From positions 3,348,001-3,412,000 of the forward strand of contig NZ_CP095501.1 in the NCBI RefSeq assembly GCF_023100725.1: a stretch of DNA of 64,000 bases. The letters run 5' to 3'. Made by a program: the position numbers and the translations under genes. This DNA comes from Arthrobacter antioxidans. GTDB lineage: Bacteria > Actinomycetota > Actinomycetes > Actinomycetales > Micrococcaceae. This document shows positions 26,789-34,786 of the stretch, one piece after another (position 1 is the first letter of the stretch; the number at the start of each line of letters is the position of its first letter). Under the pieces are notes generated by a model. The model saw nothing but the letters and a program-made list of their open reading frames with translations, was not told where the DNA came from and did not search any database.

Positions 26789-27213
26789 GGATCGTCATCA
26801 CCCGGTCCGGGGGCGTGGGCGGGCTGACGCGGACATGGAGTCTGGAGGTCGGCCGGGCGGAGGCCGAGCAGCGCTGGCTGCCGCTCGCCGAAGCGGAAGC
26901 CGAAGCCAAAGCTGGAGCTGAAGGGGAAGCGGAAGCTGAAGGGGAAGCAGCTCCCGGGGCGGGCGTGCGGCAGCGGGACGCCGGCCCGCCGCCGCCGGAC
27001 GCGGCGCGGGACCGGTTCACCTACCGCATCACCGTCGGCTACACCGAGGTGTCCGTGCCCGAGAGCCGGCTCGCGGAGCCGTGGCGGGAGCTGATCGAGC
27101 GGGCCCGCGAGGCCACCCGGAGCACCCCCGGACCGGGCGAGGGCGGGGTGCCCGCACGGGGCACCGACCGCTCCTCCGGCGTCGAGGACGGCACGCCGGA
27201 AGAACTGTTGTAA
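26785..27213 (+). CDS. Emfourin-type protealysin inhibitor with Glu/Ala insert
   Basis: A 142-residue protein starting with GTG inside the protease stop (GTGA overlap). The N-terminus MRIVITRSGGVGGLTRTWSL and the later FTYRITVGYTEVSVPE match emfourin, the known partner inhibitor of protealysin-like proteases. Between these two halves, residues about 35-58 are a low-complexity Glu-Ala-Gly stretch encoded by imperfect GAAGCN hexamers with GAA codons that are unusual next to the GAG-rich surroundings. The C-terminus is Pro/Gly-rich. It should bind and block the cytoplasmic protease made from the same mRNA. Confidence 0.82.
   Translation: MRIVITRSGGVGGLTRTWSLEVGRAEAEQRWLPLAEAEAEAKAGAEGEAEAEGEAAPGAGVRQRDAGPPPPDAARDRFTYRITVGYTEVSVPESRLAEPWRELIERAREATRSTPGPGEGGVPARGTDRSSGVEDGTPEELL
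26887..26957 (+). repeat. Imperfect GAAGCN hexamer repeat
   Basis: A run of GAAGCG, GAAGCC, GAAGCT and related GGGGAA units, giving the Glu-Ala-rich insert of the emfourin-like protein. It is a purine-rich simple sequence that stays in frame. Confidence 0.7.
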
Positions 27214-27239
27214 GGTGATGGAGCAGTTTCAACTGCAGT

Positions 27240-27310
27240 GCGGGCGTAGCTCAATGGTAGAGCGCTAGCTTCCCAAGCTCGATACGCGGGTTCGATTCCC
27301 GTCGCCCGCT
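27240..27310 (+). tRNA. tRNA-Gly(CCC)
   Basis: A 71-base cloverleaf: acceptor GCGGGCG/CGCCCGC, D-arm GCTC-AATGGTA-GAGC, anticodon loop TTCCCAA with anticodon CCC (27272-27274), T-arm GCGGG-TTCGATT-CCCGT, discriminator T, no encoded CCA. The anticodon stem has one non-pair, T28-C42 (27266 and 27280). It lies 26 bases after the emfourin-like gene and reads GGG glycine codons. Confidence 0.95.
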
Positions 27311-27417
27311 CTCTTCTCCCACCTCCCCCGGCGGGGCCCTCCACGTGCGCCGCGTGTGGCCCAGGACACCCCCCTGACTTGCCCCCGTCCCGCTGGATCG
27401 GCAGTATCCTTGAGGCG

Positions 27418-27849
27418 ATGAATCGCACAATGTTCGCGTCGAAGATCCACCGCGCCACGGTCACGCATGCCGATCTGCACTACGTCGGCTCGGTGACCGT
27501 GGACCTCGACCTGCTCGACGCCGCCGGCATCCTGCCCGGCGAACTCGTGTCGATCGTCGACATCACCAACGGCGCCCGGCTCGAGACGTACACCATCGCG
27601 GGCGTCCGGGGGTCGGGCGTGATCGGCATCAACGGCGCCGCGGCGCACCTCGTGCACCGGGGTGATCTGGTCATCCTGATCACCTACGCGCAGATGACCA
27701 CCGAGGAAGCGCGAGCGTTCACGCCCACGGTCGTCCACGTGGACGCGGACAACCGGATCGTCGAGCTGGGGTCCGACCCGGCCGAGGCCGTCACCGAGGG
27801 TCTCGAGCGGCCCCCGTTCGCCCTGGACAACACGACCGTCTCCACCTGA
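27418..27849 (+). CDS. panD: Aspartate 1-decarboxylase proenzyme
   Basis: A 143-residue pyruvoyl enzyme that makes beta-alanine from L-aspartate for pantothenate and CoA. The self-processing site is Gly24-Ser25 in HYVGSVTVD; Lys9 in [12 protein letters not shown] and the ARLETYTI segment with Tyr are also present. Length is normal. TATCCT (27405-27410) lies seven bases before the ATG, so the message is probably leaderless and the longer upstream frame is rejected. No panB or panC is nearby. It ends at a strong hairpin. Confidence 0.93.
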   Translation: MNRTMFASKIHRATVTHADLHYVGSVTVDLDLLDAAGILPGELVSIVDITNGARLETYTIAGVRGSGVIGINGAAAHLVHRGDLVILITYAQMTTEEARAFTPTVVHVDADNRIVELGSDPAEAVTEGLERPPFALDNTTVST

Positions 27850-27853
27850 GCCG

Positions 27854-27880
27854 CGTGTCCGAGGCGCCGCCTCGGACACG
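27854..27880 (+). terminator. Terminator hairpin after panD
   Basis: CGTGTCCGAGGC (27854-27865) pairs perfectly with GCCTCGGACACG (27869-27880) around a three-base loop, four bases after the panD stop. Confidence 0.7.
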
Positions 27881-27938
27881 GACCTGTAACACCAAGCAGG
27901 CTGCCTAGCGCATCCCGCCCGCAGGGCATAGGGTCGAA

Positions 27939-27952
27939 AAGCAAGCTTGCTT
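27939..27952. promoter_or_regulatory. 14-bp palindrome, candidate operator
   Basis: AAGCAAGCTTGCTT is a perfect palindrome about 65 bases upstream of the trehalose-type importer. TTGCTT at its end could serve as a -35, with TAGAAC (27968-27973) a poor -10 at 15 bases. No regulator gene is adjacent. I infer an operator for a sugar-responsive repressor. Confidence 0.4.
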
Positions 27953-28015
27953 AGGCTGTCGATTCGATAGAACCGTCAGCCGGGCTGTCTACGAGGATGT
28001 GGAGGCTCGGTACGA

Positions 28016-29335
28016 ATGCCGACTAGTCGAAGAACGCGCAATGCAGTGAAGAACCGCCCGAGGGCCGTCGTCCTGGCGGGCCTGGTGATCGGCACGATGG
28101 CCATGAGCGGGTGCGGCCCCGCGGAGGCCGACAACAGCCTGACCTGGTACATCAACCCCGATGCCGGCGGTCAGGCCGCCATCGCCCAGAGATGCAGCGA
28201 CGAGTCCGAGGGCCGCTACCGCATCGAGACCTCGCTCCTCCCGAACGATGCCGCGTCGCAGCGCGAACAGCTCGCCCGCCGACTCGCTGCGGGAGACACG
28301 TCGCTGGACATCATGAGCCTCGATCCACCGTTCGTCCCCGAACTGGCCGAGCCTGGATTCCTCGCGCCGGTGCCCGACGACGTCGCCGAGGCCACCACCG
28401 AGAACGTCGTGGAGGGTGCCATCGCCGGGGCGACCTGGAAGGACGAGCTCGTCACGGTGCCCTTCTGGGCCAACACGCAGATCCTGTGGTACCGGAAGTC
28501 GGTCGCCGAGGCCGCGGGCCTCGACATGAGCGGACCCGTCACCTGGGAGCAGGTCATGGAGGCCGCCCGGAGCCAGGACAAGACCCTCGGAGTACAGGGC
28601 CAGCAGGGGGAATCCATGACGGTGTGGGTCAACGCGCTCATCGAATCGGCCGGCGGATCGATCCTCGTCGACCCGGAGGCCACGGCGCAGACCATCGAAC
28701 TGGGGCTGGACACCGACGCAGGCGTCGCCGCGGCCGAGGTGATCTCCACCATCGGCGAGGACGGCCTGGGCGGTCCCGGCCTTCCCACGGCGGACGAGAA
28801 CGCCTCCCTCATCGGTTTCCAGGGTGATTCGGGCTCCTTCATGGTCAATTGGCCCTTCGTCTGGCCCGCCACGGTCGCCGCGGTCGAGGCCGGCACGCTG
28901 GACCAGGCGGTCCTCGACGACATCGCTTGGGGTATCTACCCGCGCATGGCGGAGGACGAGGAGGCCGCACCCCCGCTGGGCGGCATCAACCTCGGCGTCG
29001 GAGCGAAGAGCGACAACCCGGAGCTGGCCTTCGAGGCCATCGAATGCATCGTCTCGGTCGAGAACCAGGCCGAGTACTTCGTGACCAACGGCAACCCGCC
29101 GGCGAACACTGAGGCCTACGAGGATCCGCGCATCGAGGAGTCCTTCCCGATGTCGGAGACCATCAGGGACTCCCTGCGAGCAGCGGCGCCCCGTCCGCAG
29201 ACCCCGTTCTACAACGAGGTCTCCACCGGCATCCAGCAGACCTGGGCGCCGCCCGCAGGCGTCGATCCCGAGACCACTCCGGAGACGTCGAGCGACTTCA
29301 TCATCTCGGTCCTCAGAGGGGAGCAACTCCTGTGA
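28016..29335 (+). CDS. lpqY: Trehalose-type ABC transporter substrate-binding lipoprotein (LpqY-like)
   Basis: A 439-residue solute-binding lipoprotein with lipobox MSGC (Cys33). The first half resembles mycobacterial LpqY: AIAQRCSDESEGRYRIE, then LPNDAASQREQLARRLAAGD and LDIMSLDPPFVPELAEPGFL. LpqY binds trehalose released at the cell envelope. GGAGG is ten bases before the ATG. The four genes from here to 32587 form an operon of binding protein, two permeases and ATPase. Trehalose is inferred from homology; maltose-type sugars are an alternative. Confidence 0.82.
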   Translation: MPTSRRTRNAVKNRPRAVVLAGLVIGTMAMSGCGPAEADNSLTWYINPDAGGQAAIAQRCSDESEGRYRIETSLLPNDAASQREQLARRLAAGDTSLDIMSLDPPFVPELAEPGFLAPVPDDVAEATTENVVEGAIAGATWKDELVTVPFWANTQILWYRKSVAEAAGLDMSGPVTWEQVMEAARSQDKTLGVQGQQGESMTVWVNALIESAGGSILVDPEATAQTIELGLDTDAGVAAAEVISTIGEDGLGGPGLPTADENASLIGFQGDSGSFMVNWPFVWPATVAAVEAGTLDQAVLDDIAWGIYPRMAEDEEAAPPLGGINLGVGAKSDNPELAFEAIECIVSVENQAEYFVTNGNPPANTEAYEDPRIEESFPMSETIRDSLRAAAPRPQTPFYNEVSTGIQQTWAPPAGVDPETTPETSSDFIISVLRGEQLL

Positions 29336-30339
29336 CCTCCGCCATTCCAGCGAAGACCACGACGGCGTCGTCCACCGAGCCCGGCCCGCGGCTGGACGTG
29401 GGCAAAGGCAACGGCAACGGCAAGAAGCCCCGGAAGCAGTACAGCGACCGGGCACGCGCGGAACGGCGACTCGGCTGGATGCTTGCCGGGCCGGCGTTCC
29501 TCGTCATGCTGGCCGTCACGCTGTACCCGATCCTCCAAGCGGTCTACGACTCCCTCTTCCAGTTCCGTCTCACAGCTCCGGAGGAGCGGGCCTTCATCGG
29601 CGTCGAGAACTACGCGGTGATCCTCACGGACCCGGTCTGGTGGATCGCACTCCGGACCACCGTGTTCATCACCGTGGTCACCGTGGTCGTCGAACTCGTG
29701 CTCGGCTTCGCCCTCGCCCTGGTGATGCACAAGGCCCTGAAGTCCGTCCGCGGACCGCTCCGCACGGCGATCCTCGTGCCGTACGGCATCATCACCGTCG
29801 TGTCGGCGTTCGCCTGGTTCTACGCGTTCGACATCAACTCCGGCTACGTGAACAACTGGTTCAGCTGGGTGCCCGGTATCGACGAGAACCTCAACTGGTT
29901 CGCCCAGGGCGGCACGGCCCTGTTCGTCATCATGGCGTCCGAGATCTGGAAGACCACGCCGTTCATCTCGCTGCTGCTCCTCGCCGGCCTCGCCCAGGTC
30001 CCGGACGAGCTCACCGAGGCGGCGAAGGTCGACGGCGCCACCTGGTGGGAGCAGATGCGCAAGGTCGTCATCCCCAACATGAAGGCCGCGATCATGGTCG
30101 CGGTGCTCTTCCGGGCACTGGATGCCTTCCGCATCTTCGACAACGTGTTCATCATGACCAACGGCGCCTACGGAACGGAAGTGCTGTCACTGCTCGCCTA
30201 CCGGCAATCGATCAGCAGGCTCGAGATCGGGCTGGGCTCCGCCGTGTCCGTGCTCCTGTTCGTGTGCGTCCTGCTGATCTGCTTCGTGGCGATCAAGCTG
30301 TTCAAGGTCGATCTCGCGGGATCGCAGGGAGGAAAGTAA
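29332..30339 (+). CDS. sugA: Trehalose-type ABC transporter permease SugA-like
   Basis: A 335-residue MalF-type inner-membrane permease. A polar N-terminal tail of about 45 residues precedes roughly six helices. The EAA coupling loop is near residue 225 (DELTEAAKVDGATWWEQMRK). It starts with GTG overlapping the binding-protein stop by four bases, and its stop overlaps the next start by one base, so the operon is tightly coupled. Confidence 0.87.
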   Translation: MTSAIPAKTTTASSTEPGPRLDVGKGNGNGKKPRKQYSDRARAERRLGWMLAGPAFLVMLAVTLYPILQAVYDSLFQFRLTAPEERAFIGVENYAVILTDPVWWIALRTTVFITVVTVVVELVLGFALALVMHKALKSVRGPLRTAILVPYGIITVVSAFAWFYAFDINSGYVNNWFSWVPGIDENLNWFAQGGTALFVIMASEIWKTTPFISLLLLAGLAQVPDELTEAAKVDGATWWEQMRKVVIPNMKAAIMVAVLFRALDAFRIFDNVFIMTNGAYGTEVLSLLAYRQSISRLEIGLGSAVSVLLFVCVLLICFVAIKLFKVDLAGSQGGK

Positions 30340-31187
30340 TGACGAACACCAGCACCAAGGGAAAAGTCCTGTGGGCGATCGTCTCGGTCCTCGTCCTCGT
30401 GTACGCGCTGTTCCCCGTCTTCTCGATCCTCGCCACGTCCTTCAAGACGCCCAGTGATCTGACGAGCGGTAAGTTCCTCCCGTCGTCGGGCACGGCGACG
30501 ACGAGCAACTACGAGCAGATCCTCGTCGGTGACGCCCAGGGCCTGTTCCTCTCGGCGCTGCGCAACTCGGTCGGCATCGCCCTGATCGCGACGTTCATCG
30601 CCGTCGTCCTGGCGACGCTGTGCGCCTACGCGATCGCCCGCCTGGACTTCCCCGGGAAAAAGGTCATCCTGACGACGGCGCTGGCCGTCTCGATCTTCCC
30701 GGTGATCTCGATCGTGACGCCGCTGTTCAACCTGTGGCGCACCATCGGTCTCTACGACACCTGGCTCGGCCTGATCATCCCGTATCTTTCGCTCACCCTC
30801 CCCATCTCCATCTGGACCCTTGCCGCGTTCTTCCGGCAGATCCCGTGGGAGCTGGAGCAGGCGGCCCAGGTGGACGGGGCGACGACGTGGCAGGCGTTCC
30901 GCAAGGCGATCGTGCCGCTGGCCGCCCCGGGTGTCTTCACGACGGCGATCATCGCGTTCTTCATCGCGTGGAACGACTTCGTGTACGGCATCTCGCTCAC
31001 CTCCACCGAAGCGGCTCGCACGGTTCCGGCGGCGCTCGCCTTCTTCACGGGAGCCTCGCAGTTCGAGTCACCCACGGGTGCCATCTCGGCGGCCGCGATC
31101 ATCGTCACGATCCCGGTCGTCCTGCTGGTCCTGCTGTTCCAACGCCAGATCGTCTCAGGCCTGACCTCGGGCGCCGTCAAGGGCTAA
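30339..31187 (+). CDS. sugB: Trehalose-type ABC transporter permease SugB-like
   Basis: A 282-residue MalG-type permease. The first helix follows a short N-terminus; the EAA coupling loop is WELEQAAQVDGATTWQAFRK near residue 168. GGGAGGAAAG precedes the ATG, which overlaps the sugA stop by one base (TAATG). It pairs with SugA to form the channel. Confidence 0.88.
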   Translation: MTNTSTKGKVLWAIVSVLVLVYALFPVFSILATSFKTPSDLTSGKFLPSSGTATTSNYEQILVGDAQGLFLSALRNSVGIALIATFIAVVLATLCAYAIARLDFPGKKVILTTALAVSIFPVISIVTPLFNLWRTIGLYDTWLGLIIPYLSLTLPISIWTLAAFFRQIPWELEQAAQVDGATTWQAFRKAIVPLAAPGVFTTAIIAFFIAWNDFVYGISLTSTEAARTVPAALAFFTGASQFESPTGAISAAAIIVTIPVVLLVLLFQRQIVSGLTSGAVKG

Positions 31188-31225
31188 CGCCCCTTCACGG
31201 CGCGCTCAAGAAAAGGATTCGCACC

Positions 31226-32587
31226 ATGGCTTCAATCACCCTCAACCACCTGGTCAAGAAATACGGCGACGGGTTCCCCGCCGTCAACGACATCAGCATC
31301 GACATCGCGGACGGCGAGTTCATCATCCTCGTGGGTCCGTCCGGCTGTGGGAAGTCCACGCTGCTGCGCATGATCGTGGGCCTGGAGGACATCACGGAGG
31401 GCGACCTCCTGATCGACGGGCAGCGCGTGAACGACAAGGCGCCCCGCGACCGCAACCTGGCGATGGTGTTCCAGAACTACGCCCTGTACCCGCACCTCAC
31501 CGTGTACGAGAACATCGCGTTCCCCCTGCGCCTGGCCAAGGGCAAGCACTCGGAGGAGCAGGTGAACAAGCTCGTCACGGAGGCCGCGGCGACCCTGGAA
31601 CTCACCGACCACCTGCAGCGCAAACCGGCGAACCTCTCCGGCGGCCAGCGGCAGCGCGTCGCGATGGGCCGTGCGATCGTGCGGCAGGCGGACGCCTTCC
31701 TCTTCGACGAGCCGCTGTCCAACCTCGATGCCAAGCTCCGTGGCCAGATGCGCTCGGAGATCTCGCAGATGCAGCGGCGCCTCGGCGTCACGTCGGTCTA
31801 CGTCACCCACGACCAGACCGAGGCGATGACCCTGGGCGACCGCGTGGCCGTCCTGAAGAAGGGCGAGCTGCAGCAGATCGCCTCGCCGCGCGAGCTGTAC
31901 GAGCAGCCGAGGAACCTGTTCGTCGCCGGCTTCATCGGCTCGCCGTCGATGAATTTTTTGCCGGCCACCCTGGAGGGCACAACCCTCAAGACCGCGATCG
32001 GCGACCTCGAGATCCCCCAGGACAAGGCCCAGAAGGCGGCCGGCAAGAGGGTGGTCCTCGTGGGCGTCAGGCCCGAGTTCTTCGAGGACGCGAAGCTGGT
32101 GGAGGACAGCAAGAGGCCCCACGGCTCCACCTTCGCGGCGACCCTGACGCACACCGAGTGGCTCGGCAACGAGCAGTACGGGTACATCAACTTCGATCCG
32201 GCACCCGAGATGCGGGAGCTGCTCGACGGTCTCGCGCGCGACATGGACGCCGACGAACTGCGCCCGCAGGTCGTCGTCACCCTCGACGCCTCGAGCCGCA
32301 TCCGGGGCGGGCGTGAGTCGGAGCTCTGGGTGGACACCCGGAAGCTCCATCTCTTCGATGCCGAGTCCGGGGAGAACCTGACCCGTGATGCCGAAGCGGG
32401 CGCCGCGCTGACCCGTGAGGCCGCCGAGGAGCGTGCCGAGGAGATCGCGACCGCCCAGCAGGCCGACGGCCGGGCGGACTCCGGTGGTTTCGGGAGCGGC
32501 AACGGCGCGACCGGCGGGAACACCACCGTCGACGCCGGACGGACCGGTGGTGCGACGGCGGCCGGCGGCAAGCACGCCGCAGGCTGA
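31226..32587 (+). CDS. sugC: Trehalose-type ABC transporter ATPase SugC-like with long tail
   Basis: A 453-residue MalK/UgpC-type ATPase. Walker A is GPSGCGKS (37-44), then Q-loop MVFQNYALYPHLT, signature LSGGQRQR, Walker B with FLFDEPLSNLDAK, and switch region VYVTHDQTEAMTLGD. The regulatory OB-fold part follows, with VGVRPEFFED. Residues after about 385 form a Glu/Ala helix and then a Gly/Thr/Asn-rich tail without recognisable domain; M. tuberculosis SugC, about 390 residues, lacks such a tail. The gene begins 38 bases after sugB and ends before a strong terminator. Confidence 0.88.
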   Translation: MASITLNHLVKKYGDGFPAVNDISIDIADGEFIILVGPSGCGKSTLLRMIVGLEDITEGDLLIDGQRVNDKAPRDRNLAMVFQNYALYPHLTVYENIAFPLRLAKGKHSEEQVNKLVTEAAATLELTDHLQRKPANLSGGQRQRVAMGRAIVRQADAFLFDEPLSNLDAKLRGQMRSEISQMQRRLGVTSVYVTHDQTEAMTLGDRVAVLKKGELQQIASPRELYEQPRNLFVAGFIGSPSMNFLPATLEGTTLKTAIGDLEIPQDKAQKAAGKRVVLVGVRPEFFEDAKLVEDSKRPHGSTFAATLTHTEWLGNEQYGYINFDPAPEMRELLDGLARDMDADELRPQVVVTLDASSRIRGGRESELWVDTRKLHLFDAESGENLTRDAEAGAALTREAAEERAEEIATAQQADGRADSGGFGSGNGATGGNTTVDAGRTGGATAAGGKHAAG

Positions 32588-32623
32588 CGGGCCTCCTCCC
32601 GCACGGCGCACTCTCGCATGACG

Positions 32624-32661
32624 CAGCAGGACCGGCACTCGGAAGGGTGCCGGTCCTGCTG
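32624..32661 (+). terminator. 15-bp terminator hairpin after sugC
   Basis: CAGCAGGACCGGCAC (32624-32638) pairs perfectly with GTGCCGGTCCTGCTG (32647-32661) around an 8-base loop. The -10 element of the next gene begins three bases beyond it. Confidence 0.75.
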
Positions 32662-32675
32662 TGTAGTCTGGCCCT

Positions 32676-34343
32676 ATGGTCGAACACGACGGCGCCGCCC
32701 AGGTCACCGCCATCAGCACCGGGTACGTCTTCGAGGGGCCCACGCTGCACCTCGGGGCCGCCCTCGTGGACGGCACCCTCCACACCGACGCGCAGGTCCG
32801 CCTCCCCCTCGCCATGATGAACCGGCACGGACTGATCGCCGGCGCCACGGGGACCGGCAAGACGGTGACCCTGCAGGTACTCGCCGAGCAGCTCTCCGCG
32901 CAGGGCGTCCCCGTCTTCCTGTCGGACATCAAGGGCGACCTCACCGGTCTCACCGCGCCCGGGACGGCGTCGGACCGGCTGGCGAAGCGCACGGCGAGCG
33001 TGGGCCAGGACTGGACGCCGAGGGCCTTCCCCGTCGAGTTCCTGTCCCTCGGCGGGGACGGCGCCGGCGTCCCCGTCCGGGCCTCCATCTCCTCCTTCGG
33101 GCCCCTGCTCCTCAGCCGCGTCCTGGACCTGAACGAGACGCAGGAATCGAGCCTCCAGCTGGTGTTCCACTACGCGGACAGGAACAGCCTGGAGCTGCAC
33201 GACCTGGCGGATCTCCGCGCCGTCATCGGCTTCCTCACCTCGGAGGACGGCAGGGAGGCGCTGGAGGCGCTCGGCGGGCTGTCGAAGGCGACGGCCGGCG
33301 TGATCCTCCGCGAGCTGGTCACGCTCGAGGCCCAGGGCCTGGGGGGCTTCTTCGGAGAGCCCGAGTTCGACACCGCCGATCTCCTCAGGACCGCGCCGGA
33401 CGGCCGGGGCGTCATCACGGCACTGGAGCTCGTCACCGTCCAACAGAAACCGCGCCTCTTCTCCACCTTCCTCATGTGGCTGCTCGCGGACCTGTTCGCC
33501 GAGCTCCCCGAGGTGGGCGACGTCGACAAGCCCCGCCTCGTGTTCTTCCTCGACGAGGCGCACCTGCTCTTCAACGGATCGTCGAAGGCCTTCCGGGAAG
33601 CCATCCAGTCCACGGTGCGGCTCATCCGGTCCAAGGGCGTCGGCATCTTCTTCGTCACCCAGACGCCGAAGGACATCCCCGGGGACGTCCTCGGACAGCT
33701 GGCCAACCGGATCCAGCACGCCCAGCGCGCCTTCACGCCCGACGACGCGAAAGCCCTTCGCGCCACCGTCTCGACCTTCCCCGTGAGCCCCTACGACCTC
33801 GAGGAGGTGCTGACGTCGGCCGGCATCGGCGAGGCCGTCGTCACGGTCATGAACGAGCGGGGCGCGCCCACCCCGGTCGCCTGGACGCGCCTGCGCTCCC
33901 CCGAATCGGTGATGGGCCGGGCCCCGGAGGGCACCGTGCCCGCCGTCGTCGCGGGCTCCCTGCTCCTGTCCCGCTACCGCGAGGCGATCGACAGCCACTC
34001 CGCGTTCGAGAAGCTGGCCGGGCGCCCCTCCCCCCGGGCCGCCGCAGCACCGCTGCCCGGCTCCGCGCCGCCGGCCCCGCTCCCGGCGCCGGGCGCCTCG
34101 CGGGAGGAACGGGACGCGGAGGCGCGCCGCATCGAGGAGGACATCCTCGGCATCCCGTCCCGCCCCCGCGCGGGACGGGTGCCTGCACAGGACCACGAGC
34201 AGGGCACCGGCGGACCGGCCGGCCGCCGCGGGCCCGACCGGAGCGAGATGACCGACCTGGCGCTGAAGGCGGCCGGTGTGATCGGCAAGGAACTGGCGCG
34301 CGGGCTCTTCGGGACCAGGCGCCGCGCACGGCGGTGGTACTGA
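32676..34343 (+). CDS. HerA-like ATPase (DUF853, YjgR family)
   Basis: A 555-residue P-loop ATPase of the HerA/FtsK superfamily. Walker A is GATGTGKT (56-63), Walker B is RLVFFLDEAHLLF near residue 290, and GVGIFFVTQTPKDIP matches YjgR (DUF853). The last 110 residues are a Pro/Ala-rich linker and a basic tail. The cellular role of YjgR proteins is unknown; DNA translocation is inferred from the fold only. TAGTCT (32664-32669) is six bases before the ATG, so the mRNA is probably leaderless. Confidence 0.82.
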   Translation: MVEHDGAAQVTAISTGYVFEGPTLHLGAALVDGTLHTDAQVRLPLAMMNRHGLIAGATGTGKTVTLQVLAEQLSAQGVPVFLSDIKGDLTGLTAPGTASDRLAKRTASVGQDWTPRAFPVEFLSLGGDGAGVPVRASISSFGPLLLSRVLDLNETQESSLQLVFHYADRNSLELHDLADLRAVIGFLTSEDGREALEALGGLSKATAGVILRELVTLEAQGLGGFFGEPEFDTADLLRTAPDGRGVITALELVTVQQKPRLFSTFLMWLLADLFAELPEVGDVDKPRLVFFLDEAHLLFNGSSKAFREAIQSTVRLIRSKGVGIFFVTQTPKDIPGDVLGQLANRIQHAQRAFTPDDAKALRATVSTFPVSPYDLEEVLTSAGIGEAVVTVMNERGAPTPVAWTRLRSPESVMGRAPEGTVPAVVAGSLLLSRYREAIDSHSAFEKLAGRPSPRAAAAPLPGSAPPAPLPAPGASREERDAEARRIEEDILGIPSRPRAGRVPAQDHEQGTGGPAGRRGPDRSEMTDLALKAAGVIGKELARGLFGTRRRARRWY

Positions 34344-34376
34344 CGCCATGCGCCGCGGTCCTGTCCCACCCAGATC

Positions 34377-34760
34377 ATGCTGATCGAGATCGTCAGTTCC
34401 ACCCTGACCGTGCTGGGGCTGGTGCTGCTCATCGCCGCGCTCGTCGTCCGCATCGCGTACGGCTCGTGGACCAGGACGCAGGCCATCACGTTCGAGCACG
34501 AGGGGCACCCCTACCTGCGCTGGCACGACCACCGGTTCCGCATCGTCGAAGCCCTGTGGTCCAGTGGCTCACGCCCACGGCGCAGCCGGACGCCGCACCC
34601 GCCGCCGCTGCCGCCGGGTGAGGACGTCGCCATCTTCTACCAGGCCCGGCACCCCACGCACTGGTCGTTCGAGGAGCCCTATCGCGGGGTGCGCCGGATC
34701 GCGGCCGTCGGGCTCGCGGGCGCCGTGATCGGGACCGTCCTGGGCTTCCTGCCCGGCTGA
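34377..34760 (+). CDS. Hypothetical membrane protein
   Basis: A 127-residue protein, not recognised with confidence. A hydrophobic helix occupies residues 5-27 and a second residues 107-125; between them is a soluble loop with a Pro-rich stretch (SRTPHPPPLPPGED) and the segment EDVAIFYQARHPTHWSFEEP, which resembles DUF3592-type proteins. It starts 33 bases after the HerA-like gene and may be cotranscribed. Confidence 0.55.
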   Translation: MLIEIVSSTLTVLGLVLLIAALVVRIAYGSWTRTQAITFEHEGHPYLRWHDHRFRIVEALWSSGSRPRRSRTPHPPPLPPGEDVAIFYQARHPTHWSFEEPYRGVRRIAAVGLAGAVIGTVLGFLPG

Positions 34761-34786
34761 TCGGGCCCACCCGGTAACGTGGGACC

